From JTS-RE37 sp041744575 (GTDB taxonomy: Bacteria; Bacteroidota; Bacteroidia; Flavobacteriales; Flavobacteriaceae), in the NCBI GenBank assembly GCA_041744575.1, contig JBGTKP010000040.1, positions 1 to 64,000 of the forward strand: a stretch of DNA of 64,000 bases. Direction: 5' to 3'. Position 1 is the first letter of the stretch; each line of letters begins with the position of its first letter. Shown one piece after another: positions 25,326-35,190 of the stretch. The notes beneath the pieces were generated by a model, which made no database searches, was not told the origin of the DNA, and was given only the letters and a program-made list of their open reading frames with translations. The translations under genes and the position numbers were made by a program.

Positions 25326-26237
25326 TCAATAGGCCCACATATCTTGTTCCCTGTCCCGGATCGTCTCTTTTATCCGGCTCGATTCCAGTAATTGGAACAG
25401 GGCGTTGTCAGAAATATAATCCTGAATGACGCGGTCCCCGTGGACATTGTCCTCCTTGTAGATGGTTCCATTAAAGCGACGGGCGTTTAACAGCATATCA
25501 AAAGATATGGGCTGTGCGGAATTCCGCTGGTTGAACACCTTGGCTTCATGAAGTATCTGCCTTGAGCTAGGGTACCAGACCCAGAACAACTCGACCTTGT
25601 TATCCATGGGATCCACGGATTCATCATCAATAAAGTTCACATCTGGAGCTACTGGAGCAATCCCAAGCAGGCGGTATTTCAGTTCCCCCTGGCGTTTGTC
25701 AAAATACCACATTCCTTTGATGTGATATTCCTCGATATCCGCCGCGGTGATCTCCCTCTGGTTGATAAATTCCGCAGACAATTGTTCCCCGGCGTTGATT
25801 TGCTCATAGCCGAGATCTGTGGTGTCTACCTTCTGCAGGGTTGCTGACAGGTCACTGAATTTCCTTTTTTCGGTAAAATAGGAGTCGACATATACATCCG
25901 TCAGTTTGCCGTTCTTGATGTTCTTGATGAACACATCGTAAAGGGACCTCCTGTCCTTACCGATATCAATGGTATCCAATGGATAGTACAAAGGGAAATT
26001 CACCCTTTCATCCAGGTCGATGACTTCCCATACGGTCTTGGACCAAAGGATATCCCTGTCATCCACATACCCGTATTCGAGGGGAGCATCATTATCCAGT
26101 GCCTTCTGCGCTTCTGTTTTTATTCCTATATCCTGTGGCTTCTTGGCATTCAGAATGTTTGCCTGGGCCATCATGGATATGGGCAGTAGCGATACGGCTC
26201 CGATCAATAATACATTTTTCCAATTCATAATACTCAT
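25326..26237 (-). CDS. gldN: Gliding motility / type IX secretion protein GldN
   Basis: 303 residues with a signal peptide (VLLIGAVSLLPISMMAQ). The body matches GldN: an early DILWSKTVWEVIDLDERVNFPLYYP block, the DVFIKNIKNGKLTDVYVDSYFTEKR block, and ITAADIEEYHIKGMWYFDKRQGELKYRLLGIAP. GldN is a periplasmic ring component of the T9SS that works with lipoprotein GldK. It is the last gene of the gldKLMN operon, with 11 nt after gldM. Only one copy is present (no gldO duplicate in this window). Confidence 0.95.
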   Translation of the reverse strand: MSIMNWKNVLLIGAVSLLPISMMAQANILNAKKPQDIGIKTEAQKALDNDAPLEYGYVDDRDILWSKTVWEVIDLDERVNFPLYYPLDTIDIGKDRRSLYDVFIKNIKNGKLTDVYVDSYFTEKRKFSDLSATLQKVDTTDLGYEQINAGEQLSAEFINQREITAADIEEYHIKGMWYFDKRQGELKYRLLGIAPVAPDVNFIDDESVDPMDNKVELFWVWYPSSRQILHEAKVFNQRNSAQPISFDMLLNARRFNGTIYKEDNVHGDRVIQDYISDNALFQLLESSRIKETIRDREQDMWAY

Positions 26238-26248
26238 TTAACCAATTA

Positions 26249-27817
26249 CTAGTTTGTAAGTTCGATAATCACGTTAGAAACTTTCTTCAGTTTATAACTT
26301 TTGTTATTGGTGATATACGCTTCGATGTCAAATATCTGCACCGCGTCGCCACGACTGGCTCTGTTAAGGGCCGCCTGTGCACGTGCATCCAGTTTATTCC
26401 CGTTAACACTCACTGTGGGCTGTCCCGGAACTTTGAACTTGAATCCGCTTACGGCGAGGTTCAGGTCGAAGTCGAAATCTTCAAGAATGGCTCCGATGGT
26501 TGAGATCTCCAGGTTTTTCCTTGGCATCTGCACGCTTCCGCTTTCACCACGAATGGTTCCTGCAGGCCTTGGAATGTCCTTGATCCTGAATTCTGATTTG
26601 GAAGACACAGTTTGTCCGTCCGGTAATTTACCGGAGGCGGTAATGGTAACAGTCCTTCCTGTACCGGGATTCATCACATAGCTGCTACCGTCTCTTTTGT
26701 CAAGTCCGGGTGCAGAAGCACTTACCTTATTATTGGGTATTCCGGGAATGGAAATAGACATCGGGTTGGCAACACCGCGGTAAACCACGTTCATCTTATC
26801 AGCTGCGATCAGGGCGGCATTTGGCTTGGTGATCGTAGAGAAGGTAGAACTAACCGGTACTTCTGTACGTTCTCCATCCTGAATGAATACCAGGTTTCCA
26901 GCGATCTTGTGATCTCCGGGGGCACCGGCACTCACCTTCAGTTTTACCTGACCTTCATTAATTTCATAATCTGCACCTTCGTTCAGTTTCCTGCCGTCCA
27001 GGGTCAGGTTCACTTCGTTCGGCCTGGTAGTCGCGTCTTTACGACCTAGTACTACAGATCCTGCAAATTTTTCACCGGCATAGAAAGCAGATTTCTCTTG
27101 TTCCAGCAGGGTGGTATAGTTGGTCATGGATACCTCACTGGTCAGTTGTCCTTCCAGCATGGTTTTAAGCGCATCCTGTTCTGTGGCCTTTACGTCAGCT
27201 TGTAACTGAGTGATACTGGCCAGGGAAGCTACAAGGGGAAACCCTTCAAATTTATAGTTGATCCATTCGACACGTACTCCATCTCTCCTTTTTAACTTTC
27301 CATCTGCATCTCCGGTTTCAAAACGGGTATTTAAAGCCGCTTTCACCTCCAGCATCCCTTCCGGTAAAATACCGGAAACCTCGGTGCGGTAGTTTTTGAT
27401 ACGACTCATGAACTCCTGGCCTTCCTTGGTCAGGTTATCTCCCTGCCAGAACATCTGATCCAGATAGTCCGATTTGTCCATCACCTGGTAATCCTTAGGA
27501 TCTTTAACATCCTTTACCATTTCCTTTTTAAGTTGTTCCAGATAGTTATAGTACTCCTGGGACAATTCCTTGATCTTTTTAGCATCTTCCAAAAGCGGAC
27601 CAAATTTTTCCGCATTTTCAGAGGCTTTCGTTTCCAGACCTGACAGGAACGCAGTATTGTTCGCTGATGTCTTTACGTTAGAAGCTTCCAGTTTTTCGTT
27701 CATGATCCCGAACGCCGCCAGAACTTCTTTACTCATATTTAGAGCCAACATCGCGATGAAGATCAAATACATAAGATTGATCATCTTCTGACGTGGTGAC
27801 TGATTTCCTGATGCCAT
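26249..27817 (-). CDS. gldM: Gliding motility / type IX secretion motor protein GldM
   Basis: 522 residues. One N-terminal membrane helix (MINLMYLIFIAMLALNMSKEVLAAF) carries the residues that pack against GldL. A long helical and beta-rich periplasmic part follows (domains D1-D4) and ends VSNVIIELTN. The length is typical. With GldL it forms the proton-driven rotary motor of the T9SS, whose periplasmic rod transmits motion to the GldK/GldN ring. Overlapping reverse frames here are shadows. Confidence 0.96.
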   Translation of the reverse strand: MASGNQSPRQKMINLMYLIFIAMLALNMSKEVLAAFGIMNEKLEASNVKTSANNTAFLSGLETKASENAEKFGPLLEDAKKIKELSQEYYNYLEQLKKEMVKDVKDPKDYQVMDKSDYLDQMFWQGDNLTKEGQEFMSRIKNYRTEVSGILPEGMLEVKAALNTRFETGDADGKLKRRDGVRVEWINYKFEGFPLVASLASITQLQADVKATEQDALKTMLEGQLTSEVSMTNYTTLLEQEKSAFYAGEKFAGSVVLGRKDATTRPNEVNLTLDGRKLNEGADYEINEGQVKLKVSAGAPGDHKIAGNLVFIQDGERTEVPVSSTFSTITKPNAALIAADKMNVVYRGVANPMSISIPGIPNNKVSASAPGLDKRDGSSYVMNPGTGRTVTITASGKLPDGQTVSSKSEFRIKDIPRPAGTIRGESGSVQMPRKNLEISTIGAILEDFDFDLNLAVSGFKFKVPGQPTVSVNGNKLDARAQAALNRASRGDAVQIFDIEAYITNNKSYKLKKVSNVIIELTN

Positions 27818-27869
27818 GTTTTCTAATTAGCTGTTAATTAATTTTCGATTTGGGTTTGATTACAACCAA

Positions 27870-28517
27870 TTAGTTCCTGCTCATTGCAGATAACATGCCA
27901 CCATAAACGCCGTTCAATGAAGAAAGGTTGCTGGCAAGGGATTCCATCTGATCTTTAAGGGCACCTGCATTCTGTACCACTTCTTCGTTGATGGATGCCT
28001 GCCTGCTGGCACTTTCCAATTGCACTTTATACAAACTGTTCAGCGATTCCATCTGAGCTGCAGCGTGTGATAGCTCTTCAGAGTACTTTTTAGTGTGTTG
28101 TATGGCGTCCGCGGTAGGAGCGATTCCTTTTGCGGCACCTTCAAAGCTTCTGATGCTGTTCCCCAAACTGTCAAACAGTTCAGCGTCAATATTGGCTTCT
28201 TTTAAAAGTTCATCCAATTTTCTTGATAACATGCCTTCCGCTTCTTTAGCATCTTCGGCATCATTCCTGCCATTGGAAGCGCCTCCTGCCAATTCCGGAT
28301 AAACAAGTGACCAATCAACCTCATCATCAACCGGTTCAAATGCGCTGATGGCAAAAATAAGAGCTTCAGTTATAAGACCTACTGCAAGAAGCAAACCGCC
28401 GGTGAGGGGTCCGAATTCCCAGTGCAGGATTTTAAATAGGGCCCCGATAATTACCACCGAAGCGCCAAGACCATAGGCCATGTTAAATAATTTCTTTGTT
28501 GATTTTGACTGTGCCAT
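27870..28517 (-). CDS. gldL: Gliding motility / type IX secretion motor protein GldL
   Basis: 215 residues. Two membrane helices lie at the N-terminus (FNMAYGLGASVVIIGALFKILHW and GPLTGGLLLAVGLITEALIFAISAFEP). The second contains the conserved Glu in its middle that is implicated in proton use. A cytoplasmic coiled-coil-rich tail follows (SLNSLYKVQLESASRQASI). It forms the stator-like pentamer around two GldM helices. The gene is 52 nt upstream of gldM and 72 nt downstream of gldK. Confidence 0.96.
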   Translation of the reverse strand: MAQSKSTKKLFNMAYGLGASVVIIGALFKILHWEFGPLTGGLLLAVGLITEALIFAISAFEPVDDEVDWSLVYPELAGGASNGRNDAEDAKEAEGMLSRKLDELLKEANIDAELFDSLGNSIRSFEGAAKGIAPTADAIQHTKKYSEELSHAAAQMESLNSLYKVQLESASRQASINEEVVQNAGALKDQMESLASNLSSLNGVYGGMLSAMSRN

Positions 28518-28589
28518 AATTTCAATTTTAATTTAAGTTTACTATTAATTATAAGAATTTGGTTTTGGTTTGATTATATGTACGTAAAA

Positions 28590-29945
28590 TTATTGTGTTG
28601 AGTCTTCCTCACCCATGTAATCCTGTACCGTTCTGAATCCGACATAGCTTCTGGCCGAATCCTTGTACTCGTAATCACGGGTACTTACCTGCAGGAAATA
28701 GGCAACATCCTTCCATGAACCTCCCCGGATCACTTTACGCGCATTCTCCGCATCCCCGCCATTAGGGTTCATCGTTGAAACGTACTCATAAGAGTTGGGG
28801 TCATAGCTGGAGTTGGTCCATTCCGAGACGTTTCCGGCCATATTGTAAAGGTTGTAATCGTTCGGTTCATAGGACTTTGCTTCCACCGTGTAAAGTGCCG
28901 CATCTGCCGCGTAATCCCCGCGTTGTGGTTTGAAGTTGGCCATAAAACATCCGGTATCACTGATCACATATGGACCTCCCCAGGGATAGGATCCCCCTTC
29001 GATACCACCTCTGGCAGCGTACTCCCATTCTGCCTCAGTAGGAAGACGAAACTGATTTACAAATTGTTTTCCCCGTGTTTTCTGATCATCGTTCTTGAAT
29101 TTGGTCCTCCAGTTGCAGAATGCTTTGGCCTGTTTCCAGGAGACTCCGACAACCGGATATTCGCTGTACGCATCGTGCCAGAAATAATCATTGTGCATCG
29201 GTTCATTGTAGGAGTATTCAAAATCCCTGATCCAAACTGTGGTATCCGGGTAAATTTCGAGGACCTCCTGCTTGATGAAATCCTTCCGCCTCTCGTTTTT
29301 TGAACGAGCAGCGGCCTCAATATCCATCCAGCTGTATTTGTACTTTAACTTGGTAACATCAATCGTACGCTGACCATTATAAGATTCTTCCTCCGGGATG
29401 TAAATGGAGTCCATTACCTCAGTATAATATTCATCCGGGTAATCGGACGTATCCCATACAACGTCCTCGTTCTTGTTCAATCCCCTTCCCTCATAACCTG
29501 TTTCACCCATGCCGGAATAATTGTCGAGCATGTATTTATCGTAGTTGGAAAGTCTCGAAGTATCTGCATCCACAAAGGCGTAATCACCAATTCCTCCGTC
29601 CTCAGGTCCCAAACCGAGTTCGTCGGCAAGGATGGCCAGTCTGGTTCGGACAATAGAATCCTTTACCCATTCCACAAACTGCCGGTATTCACTGTTTGTT
29701 ATTTCGGTATCGTCCATATAAAAGGAACGCACGGTGACGGTCTTGGTTGGTGCGTTAAGCACCTGGGCCATGTCTTCTTCACTCTTACCCATAATATAGG
29801 CTCCCCTGGGAATGAGTTCCATCCCGTAAGGTTTCTCAGGATACCATTTTTTACCCTGAACTCCTACGAGTTCTCCCTTTGTTTTTGAGCCACAGCTACT
29901 TAGCAAAAAAACAAACGCTATAGATATTAACAATAGCTTCTTCAT
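28590..29945 (-). CDS. gldK: Gliding motility / type IX secretion lipoprotein GldK
   Basis: 451 residues. A lipoprotein signal ends at LLSSC (Cys18). The body is an FGE-sulfatase-like (SUMF1) fold: FYMDDTEITNSEYRQFVEWV, VGVSWKQAKAFCNWR, RLPTEAEWEYAARGG, NLYNMAGNVSEWTNSSYDP and RVIRGGSWKD. This is standard for GldK, which forms a ring with GldN at the outer membrane side. It is the first gene of the operon; the 114 bases upstream, before the arginase-fold gene, hold its likely promoter. Confidence 0.95.
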   Translation of the reverse strand: MKKLLLISIAFVFLLSSCGSKTKGELVGVQGKKWYPEKPYGMELIPRGAYIMGKSEEDMAQVLNAPTKTVTVRSFYMDDTEITNSEYRQFVEWVKDSIVRTRLAILADELGLGPEDGGIGDYAFVDADTSRLSNYDKYMLDNYSGMGETGYEGRGLNKNEDVVWDTSDYPDEYYTEVMDSIYIPEEESYNGQRTIDVTKLKYKYSWMDIEAAARSKNERRKDFIKQEVLEIYPDTTVWIRDFEYSYNEPMHNDYFWHDAYSEYPVVGVSWKQAKAFCNWRTKFKNDDQKTRGKQFVNQFRLPTEAEWEYAARGGIEGGSYPWGGPYVISDTGCFMANFKPQRGDYAADAALYTVEAKSYEPNDYNLYNMAGNVSEWTNSSYDPNSYEYVSTMNPNGGDAENARKVIRGGSWKDVAYFLQVSTRDYEYKDSARSYVGFRTVQDYMGEEDSTQ

Positions 29946-30059
29946 ACTTTAGGTTAATTTCGATTTAGACTTCAACAGTAACGCCAATTATTATTCCTAA
30001 AACTGCTTTTTGAATAATTTATTGTATGAAACCGCCTGTGCTTTTAAATTATTTGTGCT

Positions 30060-31217
30060 TTAGTTTAGCCCTTTCTTACAGGCCTTTAACCACCGTTCCG
30101 GGATATTCTGATCACATGCATCAAAATAGTCCTGCTCGGTGCATGGTAATAACGCAGGCACCTGGGGTTTAGTATGTGAAGTTGAAATAGCCGGGACCTC
30201 TACCCACCACCTTTCAGTAAGGTGACTTTTGTAGAAAATGAGCTGTTCCGTGTCCGTCGGGACATTGAATTTGGTGAAGTCCGCGTTGCCCGAAGCAGGA
30301 AACTCCCTGCGCCGGTAATTATGCCCTTCCATAAAGTACCAGATCATTTGTGCGACCATCTGGAAGGACTGTCCTGTATTCTCGCTTTCATAGATCCCGA
30401 AAACCCGGACATTGTCACTTATGCCGGCATAGCGCGTGATGGCACAGATCTCACGCCCTGTAAAACCGTTCGGAGAAAAGTTGCCGGATGGTCCCATTTC
30501 ACTCGCCCTGATGGCTCTTGCATCTATGCTGACCACATTGGCGTGGCGCAATACTGGTTCCGCCAGACTCATGTCTGCCGCTATCTCACCAAGACGGTAG
30601 GCATCAAAGAATAAGCGTTCCATCAGGTCAACTTCCTCCTGAGCGTTAAAATAACTCTGGTACCCCAGGTTGGCGAAGTTGAACAGGTTATTGGGTTTGT
30701 CCGTGATGATCCGGCTCATGTAGGTATGCGATGATATAAGTTCGTCCTCCACACCAAAATCGAACCTGCTGTCCACAGAAACAAGGTTGACCATTTCCCC
30801 TCTGCTGTCGTAGGCCCGGTAGGTGGCGTAGGTGATATCCTGGGTGGCGCCGATGATGATCGGGATCACCTCCTTTTCAAGGAGGCGGGCAATGATGTCC
30901 CTGACCACAAAATAAGTATCCTCAACTGTTTCCCCTTCCTCCACGTCACCGAGATCGGCGATGGTCGCAGGCCAGTTGCCTCGCATAAGTTTGTATAACT
31001 GAATCCTGATCCCAGTAAGATCAAGCCGTTCCGGCTTGATCTCAAAAGCGTTTCTTGATTCATGAACTCCCAGTAGGGCAAAAGTGAGGTTGTCAAGGTC
31101 CGGAAGTCCGGTTTTCCTGGTGTGTTTCCGGATCGTTTTTCCAAGGGCCTGGGGTGGGAGTAATTCACAATGGGCCAATGCCTTATCTTCTACCGGCACT
31201 AAAAAGTCAAATGCCAT
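30060..31217 (-). CDS. Arginase-fold protein (annotated formimidoylglutamase family) with depleted metal site
   Basis: 385 residues in the arginase/HutG fold. Strand motifs are recognisable but several Mn ligands are replaced. The usual GG(G)H is IGATQD (Gln126 in place of His); the usual DAHxD is DSRFD (149-153, Arg in place of His); the usual DxDxxD is DARAIR (232-237, Arg234 in place of Asp). Three of the six standard ligands are therefore gone, and hydrolysis of guanidino or formimino groups is doubtful. It follows topA by 9 nt, on the same strand, directly upstream of gldK. A structural or regulatory role is my inference; there is no hut pathway nearby. Confidence 0.85.
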   Translation of the reverse strand: MAFDFLVPVEDKALAHCELLPPQALGKTIRKHTRKTGLPDLDNLTFALLGVHESRNAFEIKPERLDLTGIRIQLYKLMRGNWPATIADLGDVEEGETVEDTYFVVRDIIARLLEKEVIPIIIGATQDITYATYRAYDSRGEMVNLVSVDSRFDFGVEDELISSHTYMSRIITDKPNNLFNFANLGYQSYFNAQEEVDLMERLFFDAYRLGEIAADMSLAEPVLRHANVVSIDARAIRASEMGPSGNFSPNGFTGREICAITRYAGISDNVRVFGIYESENTGQSFQMVAQMIWYFMEGHNYRRREFPASGNADFTKFNVPTDTEQLIFYKSHLTERWWVEVPAISTSHTKPQVPALLPCTEQDYFDACDQNIPERWLKACKKGLN

Positions 31218-31226
31218 AGCCTTTTC

Positions 31227-33707
31227 TTAACTTTTGGTTTTCTTCGGCTTTTTACCTGTCTTTTTTTTGTCGAGTAAGGCCTGAACCTCTTCCAGGGACA
31301 GCTTTTGAGGGTCTACTTCCTTGGGGAGTTCAATTTTGGTTTTTCCCTTGATCACCGCATGCCGGCCCCATCGGGCCTTTTCAATCCGAATGCCTTCCCC
31401 GGACCATGCCTTTACCACCTTCTCTGCTTCTTTTTGAGATTTTGCCTCAATCAATTCCGAGATGTCCTTTTCACTCAAACGGTCAAAATCATATTTCTTT
31501 CCCACGTTGATGAACATCCCATCCCATTTGATGAAGGGTCCAAACCTGCCTTTTCCTTTGGTAACTTCTTTTCCCTTGAACGTACCTATCGGGGCATCCG
31601 CCTTTTGTTTGGCCATGATCAATTCTATGGCCCGGCTCAGCGAGATGTCAAAAGCACTTTCACCGGCATCCAGAGAAACGAACTTCTTACCAAAGCGTAC
31701 ATACGGGCCATATCGACCCACATTCGCTTCCACTTCCTCACCTTCATATTCCCCCAATTTCCTGGGAAGGGTGAAAAGCTCCATGGCATCTTCATAGGTA
31801 ATGGTTCCAAGGGACTGATCCGGCAGAAGGCTTGCAAACAATGGCTTCTCTTCCTCTTCGACCGTTCCTATCTGCACCATTGGGCCAAAGCGACCCAGTC
31901 GGACGGCTACCTGCCTGCCCGATTTGGGATCCGTTCCCAACACCCGCTCACCACTGGCTCTGTCCGCATTTTCCTCGACATCAAGCACCCGTGGGTGAAA
32001 GTCCTTGTAAAAGTCTTTCATGACCTTTTGCCAGTCCTCTTCCCCGGCGGCTATGCCATCAAAATCCTTTTCTACCTTAGCGGTAAAATTGTAATCGAGG
32101 ATGTTGGCAAAATGCCCTACTAAAAAATCATTCACAATACTTCCAATATCGGTGGGCACCAGCTTACCTTTATCGGAACCGAAAGTCTCACTAAGGGACT
32201 TTTCCTTTATTTTACCATCTTCCAGTAAGAATTGAGTGTAGGGGCGTTCAACGCCGTCAACACTTCCTTTGTCCACATAGCCCCTGTTCTGGATCGTTGA
32301 GATCGTAGGGGCGTAGGTTGAGGGGCGGCCTATGCCGAGTTCTTCTAGTTGCTTTACAAGCGATGCCTCCGTATAACGGTAGGGAGCCCTGGTGAACCGC
32401 TGGGTAGCGGTGATATGATTGTTGGTAAGCGGATCCCCCTTTTTCATGGAAGGCAACATCCCTTCCTGCTCTTCCGAGAGGTCCTCATCATCCATACCTT
32501 CCATATATACCTTTAAAAACCCGTCAAAGCGGATCACTTCCCCATTAGCTGTAAAGGTTTCCTGATGGGTGTCAGCCGCGATCTTTACGGAGGTACGTTC
32601 CAATTCCGCATCGCTCATCTGAGATGCGAGGGTCCGTTTCCAGATCAGCTCATACAGCCTTGACTGATCGTTTTCAAGTGTGGGGGATTGTAGCATCATA
32701 TCCGTAGGTCTGATCGCCTCATGAGCTTCCTGCGCCCCCTTTGACTTCCCCTTAAAATTCCTGACAGTACTGTATCTCGGGCCGTAATTTTCCTCAATCG
32801 CATTTTTGGCCGCGCTGATCGCTTCCCCGGATAAATTCACACTGTCGGTCCTCATGTAAGTAATAAGCCCGGCTTCGTAGAGTCGCTGGGCGACCTGCAT
32901 GGTACGGGAAACTGAGAAATACAATTTCCTGGAAGCTTCCTGTTGCAGTGTAGATGTCGTGAAAGGCGCTGAAGGCGACTTTTTAGCCGGTTTTTTATCC
33001 AGCCCGTCCACAGAAAAGGATGCCCCAATATTTTTTTTCAGGAATGCTTCCGCTTCGCCCCTGGATCCAAAACCACCGGCCAGCCTGGCTGTAAAAACCT
33101 GGCCTTCCGTGGTGACGAATTCGGCCGCGACCTTAAAAGAAGCGACAGGTTGAAAGGCCTCAATTTCACGTTCTCTCTCGACAATTAACCTCACCGCTAC
33201 CGACTGAACCCTCCCTGCTGAAAGTCCGGGTTTTATTTTTTTCCAGAGTACCGGCGACAGTTCGTACCCTACCAGCCGATCCAGGACCCTTCGGGCCTGC
33301 TGTGCATTTACAAGGTCGTAATTTATGGCCCTTGGGTTCTCAATAGCCCTGAGAATCGCAGGTTTTGTAATGGAATTGAAGACGATGCGCCTGGTCTTGT
33401 CCTTATCGAGGTTCAGGGTCTCTGCGAGGTGCCATGAAATGGCCTCCCCCTCGCGGTCTTCATCACTTGCCAGCCAGATGATGTCTGCCTTTTCGGCCAG
33501 TTCCTTCAATTGCTTGACTATTGCTTTCTTATCTTTATCGACTATATATTGCGGCTTAAAATTGTTCTCAACATCAACCCCCAGCTCCTTGGAAGGCAAG
33601 TCGGCAATATGGCCAAAACAGGAGGTGACCTTAAAATCCTTGCCCAGGAATTTTTCTATGGTTTTTGCCTTTGCAGGCGATTCAACAATCACTAAGTTCT
33701 TAGCCAT
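31227..33707 (-). CDS. topA: DNA topoisomerase I (type IA)
   Basis: 826 residues from the ATG at 33707 (MAKNLVIVESPAKAKTIEKFLG), the canonical family start; an upstream frame adds 17 odd residues. The Toprim domain shows ASDEDREGEAISWH. The active-site Tyr is in GLITYMRTDSVNLS, and HEAIRPTD follows. The C-terminal part has Topo_C repeats (NVGRYGPYVRFGKKF, GKGRFGPFIKWDGMF, ARWGRHAVIKGKTKIELPKE) in place of the zinc ribbons of E. coli, and ends in a Lys-rich tail. It relaxes negative supercoils. A well-formed promoter lies at 33727-33758, and AAGGA immediately precedes the start. Confidence 0.96.
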   Translation of the reverse strand: MAKNLVIVESPAKAKTIEKFLGKDFKVTSCFGHIADLPSKELGVDVENNFKPQYIVDKDKKAIVKQLKELAEKADIIWLASDEDREGEAISWHLAETLNLDKDKTRRIVFNSITKPAILRAIENPRAINYDLVNAQQARRVLDRLVGYELSPVLWKKIKPGLSAGRVQSVAVRLIVEREREIEAFQPVASFKVAAEFVTTEGQVFTARLAGGFGSRGEAEAFLKKNIGASFSVDGLDKKPAKKSPSAPFTTSTLQQEASRKLYFSVSRTMQVAQRLYEAGLITYMRTDSVNLSGEAISAAKNAIEENYGPRYSTVRNFKGKSKGAQEAHEAIRPTDMMLQSPTLENDQSRLYELIWKRTLASQMSDAELERTSVKIAADTHQETFTANGEVIRFDGFLKVYMEGMDDEDLSEEQEGMLPSMKKGDPLTNNHITATQRFTRAPYRYTEASLVKQLEELGIGRPSTYAPTISTIQNRGYVDKGSVDGVERPYTQFLLEDGKIKEKSLSETFGSDKGKLVPTDIGSIVNDFLVGHFANILDYNFTAKVEKDFDGIAAGEEDWQKVMKDFYKDFHPRVLDVEENADRASGERVLGTDPKSGRQVAVRLGRFGPMVQIGTVEEEEKPLFASLLPDQSLGTITYEDAMELFTLPRKLGEYEGEEVEANVGRYGPYVRFGKKFVSLDAGESAFDISLSRAIELIMAKQKADAPIGTFKGKEVTKGKGRFGPFIKWDGMFINVGKKYDFDRLSEKDISELIEAKSQKEAEKVVKAWSGEGIRIEKARWGRHAVIKGKTKIELPKEVDPQKLSLEEVQALLDKKKTGKKPKKTKS

Positions 33708-33726
33708 TCCTTGGTTTTTGAAGCCA

Positions 33727-33758
33727 CAAAAGTAGATTAAATTTTTTATTTCAATCAA
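33727..33758 (-). promoter_or_regulatory. Bacteroidota-type promoter of topA
   Basis: On the minus strand TTG (33756-33758) is separated by 21 nt from TACTTTTG (33727-33734), a full -33/-7 match. It gives a leader of about 15 nt before the topA ATG. Confidence 0.7.
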
Positions 33759-33776
33759 TACCTATGACCCGGGCCA

Positions 33777-33807
33777 TAAAAAAACGTCCCGCAATTGCTG
33801 GACGTTT
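33777..33807 (-). terminator. Rho-independent terminator after the LVIVD gene
   Basis: 8-bp arms AAACGTCC / GGACGTTT (33782-33789 and 33800-33807) lie just beyond the stop at 33828. They are followed on the minus strand by a T-run (TTTTTTTA). Confidence 0.8.
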
Positions 33808-33827
33808 CCTCTCATTTTCATCGCAAT

Positions 33828-35057
33828 TTAATTCAGTTCAAGTGTGCTCAGAAGCGAAATTTCATCCGCCTGATATTCATATTGGTAGAGGATGCCGTCA
33901 CCGATCATCATGAGCATGTCTTCACGGGGTATCACGTCAAAAGCGATAATATCCTCAAAGTGATTTAACTCTATCAGGTCCTCCACATTGGATTTGTCAT
34001 ACACCTTGAGACCTGATGCGCCATCACAAACAAAGAGTTTATTATCTTTTACCCCCAGTCCGTAAGGTTCATCCATCGGATAACTCTTTAGAAGGGTGGG
34101 CGAAGTGATTGTCGAAATATCAATTATAAACAATCCGCTTTCCGTTGCACCACAGCTATTGCCTCCCCTAAGGGTTACATAGGCATAATCTCCGTCAACT
34201 ACCACCGGATCACAAGCGGTACCATGCTGAAATTCCGAAACGAATTCAGGGCTCGAAGGGCTGCTGATATTATAAATGTACATCCCGCTCCTGCTGCCAA
34301 GGAAAAGATGGTTCCCGGATTGGAAAATGGTTTCAATGTCAAAACCGGCATAAACATCCTCAAGATCCTGTGGCTGTGCCAGATTGCTTATGTCAAAAAC
34401 ATTAATACTGTGACTGTCAACGGCATAGAGGAAATTGCCGGCGATATTGAAGCGGGCAAGCGATCCCCCCTGCCCCACCGAGGCTTCGGGGGCGGCATTC
34501 ATAACGACACCCGTGTCGATTTCGTAATTCGTTTCCTCTATCAGCCTTCTTTCAGTGCTTACTTCCCATCCTACGAGAATGGCATCCTGACCCACGCCGT
34601 TATATTCAAAGATGTCGGCTTCTGCCGGCCAGATCACATTATCCCGCAGTACATTGTCCAGCCTTGTCACTATTTTAATATCATTGATGTCGGAAATATC
34701 CAGTACGATGAGGTCCGTGATACTATCCGCATATAGGTAATTATCCTTGACAGAAATGTCCACATTGCCCGCAATCTTTATAAAAGATACCTTTCTGGGG
34801 GCTTCGGGATTGCTGTTGTCAATTACATGAACCCCCTTGTACTTGTCATTCACAAAAATATAATTCTCATAGGCATAGATCTTCCCGGACTCATCAATGG
34901 GTTGAGGTGCTACCACGCCTACGCTGTTTTTGAATTCCGTCAGGCTCATGGTCAGTGGCCTGGCCACCAGGTATTCTGCATAGTCACCCTCTTTTTTATC
35001 ACAGGAAAGAAGTCCGAGGATGAGGAGGACCAGAAGGAGCGGTTTATTTGTTTTCAT
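33828..35057 (-). CDS. LVIVD-repeat beta-propeller lipoprotein
   Basis: 409 residues. The lipobox is LGLLSC (Cys19). The body is built of repeats with the LVIVD consensus (YLYADSITDLIVLDISDINDIKIV, FLYAVDSHSINVFDISNLAQPQ, YAYVTLRGGNSCGATESGLFIIDIS, KLFVCDGASGLKVYDKSN), predicting a seven-bladed propeller anchored to a membrane. Such proteins are cell-surface components of unknown function in Bacteroidota. It is monocistronic, with a strong terminator downstream, and divergent from miaB. Confidence 0.88.
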   Translation of the reverse strand: MKTNKPLLLVLLILGLLSCDKKEGDYAEYLVARPLTMSLTEFKNSVGVVAPQPIDESGKIYAYENYIFVNDKYKGVHVIDNSNPEAPRKVSFIKIAGNVDISVKDNYLYADSITDLIVLDISDINDIKIVTRLDNVLRDNVIWPAEADIFEYNGVGQDAILVGWEVSTERRLIEETNYEIDTGVVMNAAPEASVGQGGSLARFNIAGNFLYAVDSHSINVFDISNLAQPQDLEDVYAGFDIETIFQSGNHLFLGSRSGMYIYNISSPSSPEFVSEFQHGTACDPVVVDGDYAYVTLRGGNSCGATESGLFIIDISTITSPTLLKSYPMDEPYGLGVKDNKLFVCDGASGLKVYDKSNVEDLIELNHFEDIIAFDVIPREDMLMMIGDGILYQYEYQADEISLLSTLELN

Positions 35058-35146
35058 AAAGGTTGTTGTATCACTTGGTTGTTGATGATCAGATACCGTT
35101 AATGTTGTTAAGTTGCGCCTGTATTCTGAAATAATTAACTGTCAAA

Positions 35147-35178
35147 TTGTCAGAAAATTGTATTATATCTTATCTTTG
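35147..35178 (+). promoter_or_regulatory. Bacteroidota-type promoter of miaB
   Basis: TTG (35147-35149), 21 nt, then TATCTTTG (35171-35178): a full match to the -33/-7 consensus. The miaB ATG is only 12 nt beyond the box, so the leader is very short. Confidence 0.65.
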
Positions 35179-35190
35179 CCAACCTTATGA

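Noticed and set aside
31305..32123. 272-codon plus-strand frame over topA
   Set aside because: Antisense shadow; topA has intact family motifs and a promoter.
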